A DNA stretch of 64,000 nt from Corylus avellana. Its lineage: Eukaryota > Streptophyta > Magnoliopsida > Fagales > Betulaceae. Under the pieces are notes generated by a model, which had not been told where the DNA came from, made no database searches, and saw only the letters and a list, made by a program, of their open reading frames with translations. The stretch lies in NCBI RefSeq assembly GCF_901000735.1, contig NC_081543.1:21657515-21721514 (forward strand). Reading direction: 5' to 3'. How positions within the stretch are numbered: the first letter of the stretch is position 1; every line of letters starts with the position of its first letter. The translations under genes and the position numbers were made by a program. Positions 56,901-64,000 of the stretch are shown here, in pieces.

Positions 56901-58424
56901 CTAAATAGAAGTGTATATTGAGGAAAATGAAAGAAGGAAGAAAAAAAAGGAAAATTCTTTTTCATCTTATCGCATGTTGGATTTAATATGCTCTTTAAGC
57001 AATTATCTTTGGAATGTTTTTCTTTTCCTGAAAAGTTACATTGCCAAAGATATTTTCTTATCCTTTCACTTGTGATCTTTCTTTTCTTACATGTAATACA
57101 ACACTGATATAACAATACGATCCTATTTTGCTTGCTTGTTTTGTTTGTCATTAGATTCTGTTCCAGTTGTTAATTATGAGTTGATGTTCCGAGCTAGTAG
57201 TTGTCGAATTTAAGCATAGTATAGTTTTGGCCTCCAAGATATCAGAATTTCTTCTTTCAGGTGGACAACTTTATTCATGCAGACATGCATCCTGGAAATA
57301 TCCTTGTCCGAGTGGCTCAAAGCAAGTCTCCTCGAAAACGGCTCTTCAAATCAAAGCCTCATGTCATTTTCCTTGATGTAGGCATGACTGCTGAACTTTC
57401 TAGAAGCGATCGAGGAAATTTGGTGGAGTTTTTTAAGGCTGTTGCCCGTCGAGATGGTCACACTGCAGCAGAGTGCACACTTAGATTATCAAAGCAACAA
57501 AACTGCCCAAACCCAAAGGCTTTTATCAAGGTATGTTAGGCACAGCTTTCTGCTTAGATTGGTCAAAATGTGCCTCATTTGACCTTCTGGATAGGACACT
57601 AGAATATTGGTAGGAAAATCATCTCTCTTGATTATTATTATTATTTTTTTAAAATAATGATGATGTTCGCCTAGCAATTAACTGGTGTTTATTGTAAGTG
57701 CGCGTTCTTATTGCTCAGAAATTAATAAAAAAGTTTTAACTTTGCACTTTTGTGTTTAAAATGAGTTTTTTGGTCCTGCATTTACTAACTTCATGATGTT
57801 ATACTTTTATTATGTGGTTTTTGAACCATTTTCTGCGTACAAATTTCTTAAATACCTTGTTTTAATTTGTAGTATATGACGTTTGAACCATTTTCTGAAA
57901 TGCAACCTGAATATCTTGTTTTTACAGGAAGTGGAAGAGGCATTCACCTTCTGGGGTACTCCAGAAGGTGATCTGGTCCATCCTGCTGAGTGCATGCAGC
58001 AATTGCTTGAGAAAGTTAGGCGTCATAGAGTCAACGTTGATGGCAATGTCTGTACAGTGTTGGTCACAACATTGGTTCTCGAGGTAATTTTTTTCTTCAT
58101 TAATGCCATAATTGCTCTAGTGTGGCATGCCTGTTGTTTGATCCTATGCCCTCAGTAAGTGATAAATGATATATATTAGGTGGGCTGGCTGAAGTGCTCT
58201 GTGCTAGCTGCGCACAGCATCATCCCATCTAATTATATTGCTGTGATGAGTAATAGTTGATGTAATGCATTTTGCTAATTTTGGTGCTTGGTTTGATTTT
58301 GTAGGGTTGGCAGCAGAAGCTTGATCCTTCATACGATGTGATGCAGACACTGCAAACGCTTCTACTCAGAGCTGACTGGGCAAAGTCTCTTTCCTACACA
58401 ATTGAAGGGCTGATGGCTCCATAA
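49279..58424 (+). CDS. ABC1/UbiB atypical kinase (ADCK-like), probably mitochondrial
   Basis: Four coding exons: 49279-50592, 57261-57530, 57928-58083, 58305-58424, all phase 0 with GT/AG introns, giving 619 residues and TAA. ABC1 proteins are atypical kinases/ATPases that support ubiquinone synthesis in mitochondria and prenyl-quinone metabolism in plastids. Visible marks: basic, Ser-rich N-terminus suited to a transit peptide; hydrophobic helix region near 165-200; KWGQ (222-225, the ABC1 KxGQ motif); Ala-rich loop ASGSIAQVH (about 282-290); VAVKV with Lys311; HADMHPGN (Asp446); and metal-binding LDVGM (Asp477, DVG in place of DFG). No lesion. It looks closest to the ADCK2-like group, but the exact orthologue is uncertain. 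Intron 1 (50593-57260) is swollen by a LINE and an LTR element. Confidence 0.93.
50893..50930 (+). repeat. (CT)n microsatellite
   Basis: About 19 CT units within intron 1 of the ABC1-like gene, starting at 50893. Confidence 0.9.
53706..54253 (+). repeat. TR-GAG copy 5 left LTR
   Basis: 548 bp. It has a CTATAAATAGG TATA box at about 54047 and a repeated TACTAGGATTAGATTTACTT block (several units at about 53955-54020). The internal primer site follows after two bases. Confidence 0.95.
54363..55685 (+). CDS. TR-GAG Gag-like protein (copy 5, intact)
   Basis: About 440 residues, uninterrupted, same layout as the 27327-28649 copy: coiled coil, Gag core ([33 protein letters not shown]), acidic linker, Pro/Gln repeat and an LTR-encoded basic tail ending KDCHDSR. 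It begins at the first in-frame ATG (MGYPSRHY). The out-of-frame upstream ATG with a 16-codon ORF is present here too, which suggests a family-wide feature rather than decay. With young LTRs and an open frame, this may be close to an active nonautonomous copy. Confidence 0.78.
   Translation: MGYPSRHYPDSMANLYYNNNFYNDAVRERDVVSRPDYQRYIKRSEGPWRTEFQELKQTAQMMQQEVRQLWESFERRQMRAHWNHRDTREYRMNNDLPSFDGYLHIEDYLDWIMEVERFFEYMCIPEEKKVKLVAYKLKGGASAWWEWLKLSRSREGKRPVTSWPKMKRLLNARFLPPDDYGIRREPVRYLYVDRFRKDDVSHFRHVHNHLHNSPNRPFTYEENFNYGEEVVEDVKLVEEVELPSEKTYVQPPSLIPTTTSMEEQLPPPPPQVQLPLPQLQPPPPQVQPSPPQMQPSPPQVQLPLPQMQPTPQVQLITIITKIDDSFEENNEVEDDTQEEIVGGILVEVDEKEKSCLDSIYIDFSKYFSSEEPHVPCPKENSRTSFFQVGVSDVGRYLSLFSVKTKIKKISKIILEQRRLIRILAILKQWKYKRKDCHDSR
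55535..56083 (+). repeat. TR-GAG copy 5 right LTR
   Basis: 549 bp, nearly identical to the left LTR. The first 150 bp also encode the C-terminus of the Gag-like ORF. No long polypurine tract precedes it; the phrase CAAGTGGGGGTGTC stands there. Confidence 0.95.
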
Positions 58425-59014
58425 CAAGGTTACAAGGTCTGGTTCTTGTTTGTTGATGCTCCTGTGAAACAATTTTGAATATGCGGAAACCAAAAATTAT
58501 ACCAGTCCTAAGAAATTACATGAGTGACGTAGGTCTGTTTTTTGTTTTTTTGTTTTTTTGTTTTTTTTTTTGGTTTTTTCTCTTCCCATCTTTTTGATTT
58601 TTTTTTTTTTTTTTTCTTAGCATTCTCCAATTCGTTTTGTGAAGGTATTATCCTTCTGTATCTACCTTGTTATTTCCACAAATCACTACTGTTAACTCAA
58701 GCCTCACAATTGACTCGCAAAAACAGTAAAAAGGAGTAATATAGAGAAAATAAGATGGTTATGTGCAATTCTTTCATTTTTAGTCTACCTTTTGTTCCAT
58801 TTTTGTCTTCTCATGTTGTAGGAACAATTATCTTTGTTTATTTTGAAATTCTGGTTTATATATAATTCATGTAGAATATTCATGATCCTAGAAATCTTTG
58901 GGTGGTTTGAGTTGCCATATGCTTCAGTCCTTTCCGCAATGATTATGAATGCCGACACGATGAAGCACCAAGAAAAGAATACTAGTATTGCTTGTTTAAG
59001 TTAATTGATTATTT
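58425..59014 (+). other. Downstream region of the ABC1-like gene
   Basis: This is probably 3' UTR and flank. T-rich runs lie at 58536-58618, and no further exon was seen. AATAAA-like signals are not obvious close to the stop. Confidence 0.5.
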
Positions 59015-59850
59015 ATGCTCCGTTTGTTTTGATGTAAAATATTTTGACCTAAAATATTTTTTAGGGAAGTTACTTTTCAGAAAAATGTTTTTAGTGGAAA
59101 ACATTTTTCGGCGTTTGGCGCGCGCACGGAAAATCAAAAATATTTTTTTATATTTTTATTTAGGCTCTGTTTATTTCGACGTAAAATATTTTCAAGAAAG
59201 TTATTTTTCAAGAAAATGTTTTTAGCGGAAAACATTTTCCGGCATTTGGCGCGCGCATGGAAAATCAAAAATATTTTTTATATTTTCATTTAATCATATT
59301 AATCTATAAAATATAATTTTTATTTGCAACATAAAAAATACTAGTATACAATAATTAAAAAAAAATCAAACTAAAAATTATTTTTAATTAAAATATACAA
59401 ATTAGCTAACAATAATTATAAAATTTCAATTTAAGAGAGCCATAAATAAGATCCAACGATACATCTATAGTACCGATAAAAGTTCAATAAATATTACCAT
59501 TAATTTAAATTTAACCACAAAATATTACAATGTCTTTGCCAAATTAAGTATTCTTTATTTCTTTGTTTTAATTTGGGGTTGAAAATATTAAAAGATGTGA
59601 TCCTTAATAATGGTGAAACTTTTTAAACTATAGACAACATTTTAACATGATGTAAAAGCACAAAATTGTCTCGGTTTATATGGAAAGAAACATATAATCA
59701 TTAGAGAAAATCTGTTTTTGGTTGCTTGACCAAAACAGTGTTGTATTTCCTTTATATAGAACAATACAGAGGGCCATCTAAATGGCAAGTTTACAACTAC
59801 AATGGTAAGCGTATTCTAATATAAGATAAAAGTAAATCAAATTAGAGTAA

Positions 59851-60009
59851 TGTTAGAGACCATCTTTATATCCTCTTAAAGTTGATGTGACTTTTAAAAT
59901 CACCATTAAATTTTAAATGAATCATACTTGAATTTTGATTCAATTGTGATTTTGAAAGCCGCATTAGTTTTAGGAGGATAAAAAAAAGATAAAAATATGA
60001 TCCCTAGCA
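59851..60009. mobile_element. Small hairpin MITE
   Basis: 159 bp. TGTTAGAGACCATCTTTATA at the left pairs with the right end, read in complement as TGCTAGGGATCATATTTTTA, and the inner arms also match (TATCCTC.TAAA, CTTTYAAAATCAC). It is noncoding. After it, AATTAATACAATTATTGTGA occurs twice about 40 bp apart (60018 and 60058). Confidence 0.6.
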
Positions 60010-60762
60010 TTATTCAACAAATTAATACAATTATTGTGAGATATATGCATTACCCAACCAATTAATACAATTATTGTGAGATATATACAACTGCAGATAT
60101 TCACATAAGGAATATAAATCTTGTCACTAGCTATTGAGATGGTATGGTGAATCCTCCTGTGTCTCACGTGATTCTCAAAGGAAGTTGCTTGATGTGTGAG
60201 TGATTTTATTTGATTTTATATTGTATGCTCTTCGTGATGCCTTGTTGATTGACCGAGATACCAGTGGTCATGTGCTGATTTTCAGAGATACCTTTAACAC
60301 AATCCGTTCCTCGTGGAGATTTGTCACACAAGATATAAATCTTCTTCTGTTGCAAAAACAATTATAGTTATAGTTTAGATTCTTCCATCCAGACACTATT
60401 AAAGTAACAAGAAAAAGCAACCAAAATCTGCAAACATGCTTAATTATAGTTATACTTACATCCATATAACAGTATTTCACAAGCTAAAAGTTCGACTATG
60501 GCCTTCAAGCTGGTAAGTATAATTCTAATTTCCATGGCTTTTGAAAAAGTTGTCCAACCAAAACTAAATATTTGTCAAAGAATAACACAAACAAAAAAGT
60601 AAAATTATCTCCATAGATCTTTGGAATATCTAAGTTTGTCATTTCCTATTGATACAAAAACAAGCCATTAAGGTCACACATTTGAGGCTAATCAAGTTGG
60701 CATATATTGTAGGCAAGAGATTTTTGCACTACTGAATCGGGGTCCACTAATTGGTATAAAGT

Positions 60763-61206
60763 GTGGGACAAAATTTTCCTCCAAACTGAGTTGGAAGAGT
60801 TTCCTTCAACCTAGTCTATAAAAGTGATTGTCTCTTTTTTTTAATAACATGTGAGATGCACATGAAATTTTAATAAAATTTATCCCAATTTTGTCCATAC
60901 TATTAAAAAAACATGTATATCTCACATGTTCAAGGAACACATGTCACTTTTATAAACTAGGTTAAAAGAAACTCCTCCAAATTGGGTTGGAGGAGTTTCC
61001 TCCAACCTAGTCTATAAAAGTGACATGTGTCTCTTTTTTTAATATGTGAGATGCACATGAGTTTTTAATAAAATTTATTCCAACTTTATCCATGCTATTA
61101 AAAAAATATGTACATCTCACATGTTCAAGGAACACATGTCATTTTTATAGACTAGGTTGGAGGAAACTCTTCCAACCCAATTTAGAGGAAAACTTTGTCC
61201 TAAACT
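60763..61206. repeat. Compound hairpin repeat (two head-to-tail inverted-repeat units)
   Basis: Outer ends GGGACAAAATTTTCCTCC and its complement-like GGAAAACTTTGTCC bracket two units. Each unit runs GGAGTTTCCTCCAACCTAGT...ATGTGAGATGCACATG...CATGTTCAAGGAACACATGT...ACTAGGTT..., so each folds on itself. The units meet near 60985. It has the form of a MITE duplicated internally. No coding sequence. Confidence 0.7.
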
Positions 61207-61947
61207 GTGGTGTCCTACATTTTTGCTCCCGGAGGACAAAGCTATAAACATCCCCTGCAAGGTTCATAATGACTAATGGAGGCATAAATCTTCTATTAAA
61301 ATACAGTTATACACCTCTAAGATTTTGTCCAAATTTTATTTGTTTAATATGCATCTATCAATCTGCATTATCACAATCATAATAGTCATCATCCCACAAA
61401 ATATTAAAAAATCAAATGAAGACAACCTCAATCTTAGAGCTGCACACAACCTTGGGTGCTGAACAGTTAAGGCCTTTCTTTAGAACAAACTTGTTCAAGC
61501 TTCTGATTTGGTAAATCACCCTTAGCTCAAATTGTATTTTCTAGCTCATTTATTAAACAAGAGTCATGCCCCAGCACGGCCAAACTTGGCTAACAGTCAA
61601 GAACACAGCAAATTTGAAAATTTTTAAAGATTTATCTATGTGAGAACCTTGAAGAACTCTACTAGTGGTAATACAAATCGTCTGCCCAATAAATATAAGC
61701 ATGTCTCATCTAAAAGTTGCTTTAAAATGATAACAAGCATGATACAACCTCTTGCATGATTATGTTGCACATCAATCTTTCTTTATATGACTTCTGAGAC
61801 ATCAATTCCCCCCTCCCCTGCCTTCCAAACAAATCTTCAGCATAGGGTTAATTTTCTAATAGCTTGTAGTGACTTCTAGTTTAAAATGAGAGCCGTGATC
61901 AGTATCTAACCAATACAAATTCAACCATAAACAGAGCTAAGACATTT

Positions 61948-62004
<57 letters not shown>

Positions 62005-62400
62005 CCAAAATACCAAAACAATCCCACCGTCATTAGGATCAACACCCATAATCTCATCATATATTCTCTTCGCAGCCAGTTAGAGAAATTCAAGGTAAAA
62101 AGCAAGAAAAGCAACAGCTACCAATCAAAAACCCGAAAAATTAAACACCAAAACAACCCCTGAAGTTCTCATTTTCCAAAATCCACACCCTAGACCCAAA
62201 ACCCAATCCGTCCCAACTAATCGATACGAGAGTAAAACACAATCGCAGATCTGAAATTTTCTTTCTCTAGATTGGAAAGCTTCAGACAAAATTTTCTTTA
62301 TAAACAAGATTTATAAAGCCTAACAATTTTATCTTGAAAAGCTTCATAAAAAATCGCAGATTTGAAACATTAATAGGGAAATAAACCAAAATCAAAATCG
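61207..62400. other. AT-rich intergenic with (AT)n microsatellite
   Basis: No recognisable gene. About 25 AT units at 61952-62002. GCAGATYTGAAA recurs at about 62245 and 62357. Confidence 0.5.
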
Positions 62401-62530
62401 CTGCATGATTTTCAGTTGTCCAATGGAGAAAGAAACCAAAATCAAACGAAAATTACCAAGAGAAATTCGTAGATTTGAATCGCTCTTTACATACAATTCA
62501 ACAAAGAAAGAGAGAGATGAGAGTACCTGC

Positions 62531-62640
62531 ATCGGGTTTAAAGAGTGAGGCTCAGCCGAGAGAGAGAGAGGAGCTGTGCAGCCTGTGTGTGTTGAGGGTG
62601 AAGGTGAAGGAGAAAGCATCGGGGTTTTCTTTTTCTAATT
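62531..62640 (-). other. Possible first exon of an unidentified transcript
   Basis: The minus strand from about 62640 reads through an ATG at 62619 with a Ser/Pro/Thr-rich frame for about 31 codons to CCGATGCAG|GTACTC, a good splice-donor context near 62528. A GA/CT-rich run gives a 5'-UTR-like look. No downstream exon could be identified on the minus strand, so it may be a chance match or the remnant of a captured exon. Confidence 0.25.
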
Positions 62641-62991
62641 AGAAGAGCGTTGGGTTTAGCGTGGCAACGAGCAAGGGAAAATGGTTTATGAAATAAAAAA
62701 AAATGTAAACCATTTTCCAAACAATGTAAATGCTTTTTAGTCAAATAGAAATTATTTTCGGGTTGACTATTACTTTTCTGTCTACCAAAGTACCAAATAC
62801 CATAAAATGCCAAAAATATTTTACGCCGAAACAAACGGAGCCTAAATTCGTAATGCTACTTTGCCATTTTAACTTGACTTGCACCATTTGCAATGTTTGA
62901 TATGTGGCTGAAATGTGGCCGACTTAGCATTTAGACAAATCGGCTGCTTACCTAATTACCTTTACCTCTTTATATTCCTTGCTATTTCACT

Positions 62992-63950
62992 TAGGAGTGG
63001 GCATATATACCCACTAGCACGTCTACTACCGCACTTACGCCAGCCCAGCCAGCTTGCCGCCGTCCATTTCCGCAATAAAAAAAAATGCGGATCCTTGTTT
63101 AATTTTCGAATACCCATACAGGGCGGGGCAGGTCGCAGTTTGTTTTTTTTAAAAACCCCGGATACCTGCCCCACCCGCTTGAATTTACCCTAAAGTCCTA
63201 AACCTAATAACTAGGGGTGGAAGCGAGTCGGATATCGACAATTTCTATAACCCGACCCTCATAATGCGGGTTTGAAAAAAACCACCCGAAACCTGGCTAT
63301 AGGGAACCATATCCGTAGGATCTGGGGTGTTGCGGGGCGGGGTGGGTTATGCAAATTTGGGCGAGTTTGTGGGAGAGAATGAAAGAGGTCGAGAGTGAGA
63401 GAGAAAAACTTGGAGCCTTGGCCGTGGAAGCAAGTTCATGTGAATGACCATTTGCTCTCTTGTAGTTTCGAAACAAGAGATGGAGAGAGAGAGATCGAGA
63501 GCTGTAGACAAGAGACAGAGACAAAGAGAGAGCCGACGAGAGATAGCGAGAGACGAAAACGCCCTCTCGTCCGAAAGTGACTGTACAAGGGTTGTTTTTG
63601 TCACTTTCGGAGGAGAGCACCAATTCCATATGGAGACGAGATGGAGCAAACCAGAGAGAGACAAGAGAGAGAGGGAGAGAGCAAATGATTAACCGAGAGA
63701 GAAGATGCGGCTGAGAGAGAGAGAGGAAGAGATTTTTAAGGGTAGGGGTTTTTTCATTTTATACTCAAGCGGGGCGAGGTAGGGCAGGGCAGGTATCCGC
63801 TGATCCAGAAATTTTTAATATCCGCAACCAGCCTCGCCCCGCACGAGTTGGAAGAAATCCAACCAATTTCTAAAAAAAAAAAAAAACCTACTAAATTCGG
63901 GCGAATCGAGGTGGGTTTTGCGAGTTGGGTGGGTATTTGCCCCACCCAAA
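62992..63950. repeat. GGGTGGGC-type repeat with GC-rich ends
   Basis: The left start TAGGAGTGGGCATATATACC and the end GGGTATTTGCCCCACCC (63931-63947) are imperfect inverted partners. A second start, TAGGGGTGGAAGCGAGTCGG, lies at about 63213. 62992-63205 resembles 45882-46025. The middle (63360-63740) is a GA-rich, low-complexity tract without coding value. The whole may be one nonautonomous hAT-like element or two nested ones. Confidence 0.4.
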
Positions 63951-64000
63951 TTGCATCTCACATTCTCACGCTCTCAGTCTCTCAAACTGTAACGACCTCG
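63951..64000. other. Window end
   Basis: Fifty bases with TCTCA repeats; nothing recognisable. Confidence 0.5.

Larger units (their letters stand above)
50971..56961 (+). repeat. Tandem duplication of about 228 bp in intron 1, second unit split by the LINE
   Basis: Unit 1 is 50971-51198. Unit 2 begins at about 51199 and is interrupted at 51285 by the LINE, resuming at 56810 to about 56961. Shared phrases: CTCATTTATATRTTCATGAG, AAATGTCTATTTGTAATCAT and GAAGTGTATATTGAGGAAAA. Only a few substitutions separate the units, so the duplication preceded the LINE but is not ancient. Confidence 0.85.
59015..62845. mobile_element. Stretch bounded by inverted hAT-like termini
   Basis: The left end GCTCCGTTTGTTTTGATGTA (59018 on) and right end TACGCCGAAACAAACGGAGC (about 62822-62841) are imperfect inverted repeats continuing as AAAATATTTT. 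The left end is present twice in tandem (59018-59160 and 59163-59300, both with GGCGCGCGCA). No matching target duplication or transposase was found, so this may be one element or two separate MITE ends. The interior holds other MITEs, noted separately. Confidence 0.4.

Noticed and set aside
56810..56961. A 150-bp target duplication of the LINE
   Set aside because: The match to 51045-51195 belongs to an older tandem duplication; the LINE's own duplication is only 15 bp.
1..64000. Integrated pararetrovirus (caulimovirid) sequence
   Set aside because: All reverse-transcriptase regions found fit Ty1/copia or LINE; no movement-protein or coat-protein-like region was seen.
1..64000. tRNA or rRNA genes
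   Set aside because: No cloverleaf-like or rRNA-like stretch was recognised; tRNA-complementary pieces are retrotransposon primer sites.

Overview
The window is nuclear DNA of a flowering plant, most likely a eudicot and perhaps woody. It is AT-rich, has spliced genes with GT/AG introns, a CYP706-type cytochrome P450, a plant-type ABC1/UbiB kinase gene, and dense plant retrotransposons (Ty1/copia, Ty3/gypsy, CACTA, L1-type LINE, MITEs). Seven runs of N mark scaffold gaps. Only two host genes are clear; nearly everything else is transposon-derived.

Layout. 1-4882: minus-strand Ty1/copia element (Copia-A), cut by the window edge. 5594-7483: minus-strand CYP706-like P450 with one intron and two single-base frameshifts. 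8721 to about 34 kb: a decayed CACTA transposon (CACTA-1) holding a nested stack. A Ty1/copia element (Copia-B, 14585-33659) sits in CACTA-1 with target duplication CCTTA. A pol-less Ty3/gypsy element on the minus strand (19353-33001) sits in Copia-B's RNase H region with target duplication TTCCA. Copies of a short LTR element that encodes only a Gag-like protein (here called TR-GAG) lie, between assembly gaps, inside the gypsy right LTR; another TR-GAG fragment lies near the CACTA-1 5' end. 34.2-34.5 kb: an isolated fragment of a second CYP706 gene. About 35.3-44.3 kb: a second decayed CACTA (CACTA-2) with TNP2, DUF4218, DUF4216 and TnpA-like remnants. 44.8-45.7 kb: an opposite-orientation, diverged LTR fragment of the gypsy family. 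47174-47856: a Mutator-like MITE with a perfect 9-bp target duplication.

48.1-58.4 kb: a four-coding-exon ABC1/UbiB (ADCK-like) kinase gene, probably mitochondrial, with site II and telo-box promoter motifs and a 5'-UTR intron. Its first coding intron is 6.7 kb because a 5'-truncated LINE entered on the opposite strand and was itself hit by a complete, young TR-GAG copy (53706-56083, target duplication ATTTA). 58.4-64.0 kb is intergenic: MITE-like hairpins, a 3.8-kb stretch bounded by inverted termini, and GGGTGGGC-type repeats.

I found no new biochemical system. The points most worth following are (i) the pol-less TR-GAG family, whose ORF runs into its own 3' LTR; (ii) clusters of a CTCGATCGCA hairpin motif throughout the gypsy element and kept in a diverged relative; (iii) CYP706 remnants on both sides of the CACTA-1 stack; (iv) transposon stop codons that mostly look like C-to-T decay; and (v) an expressed-looking kinase gene carrying a LINE and an LTR element in one intron. 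All names rest on reading translations by eye; no database search was run.
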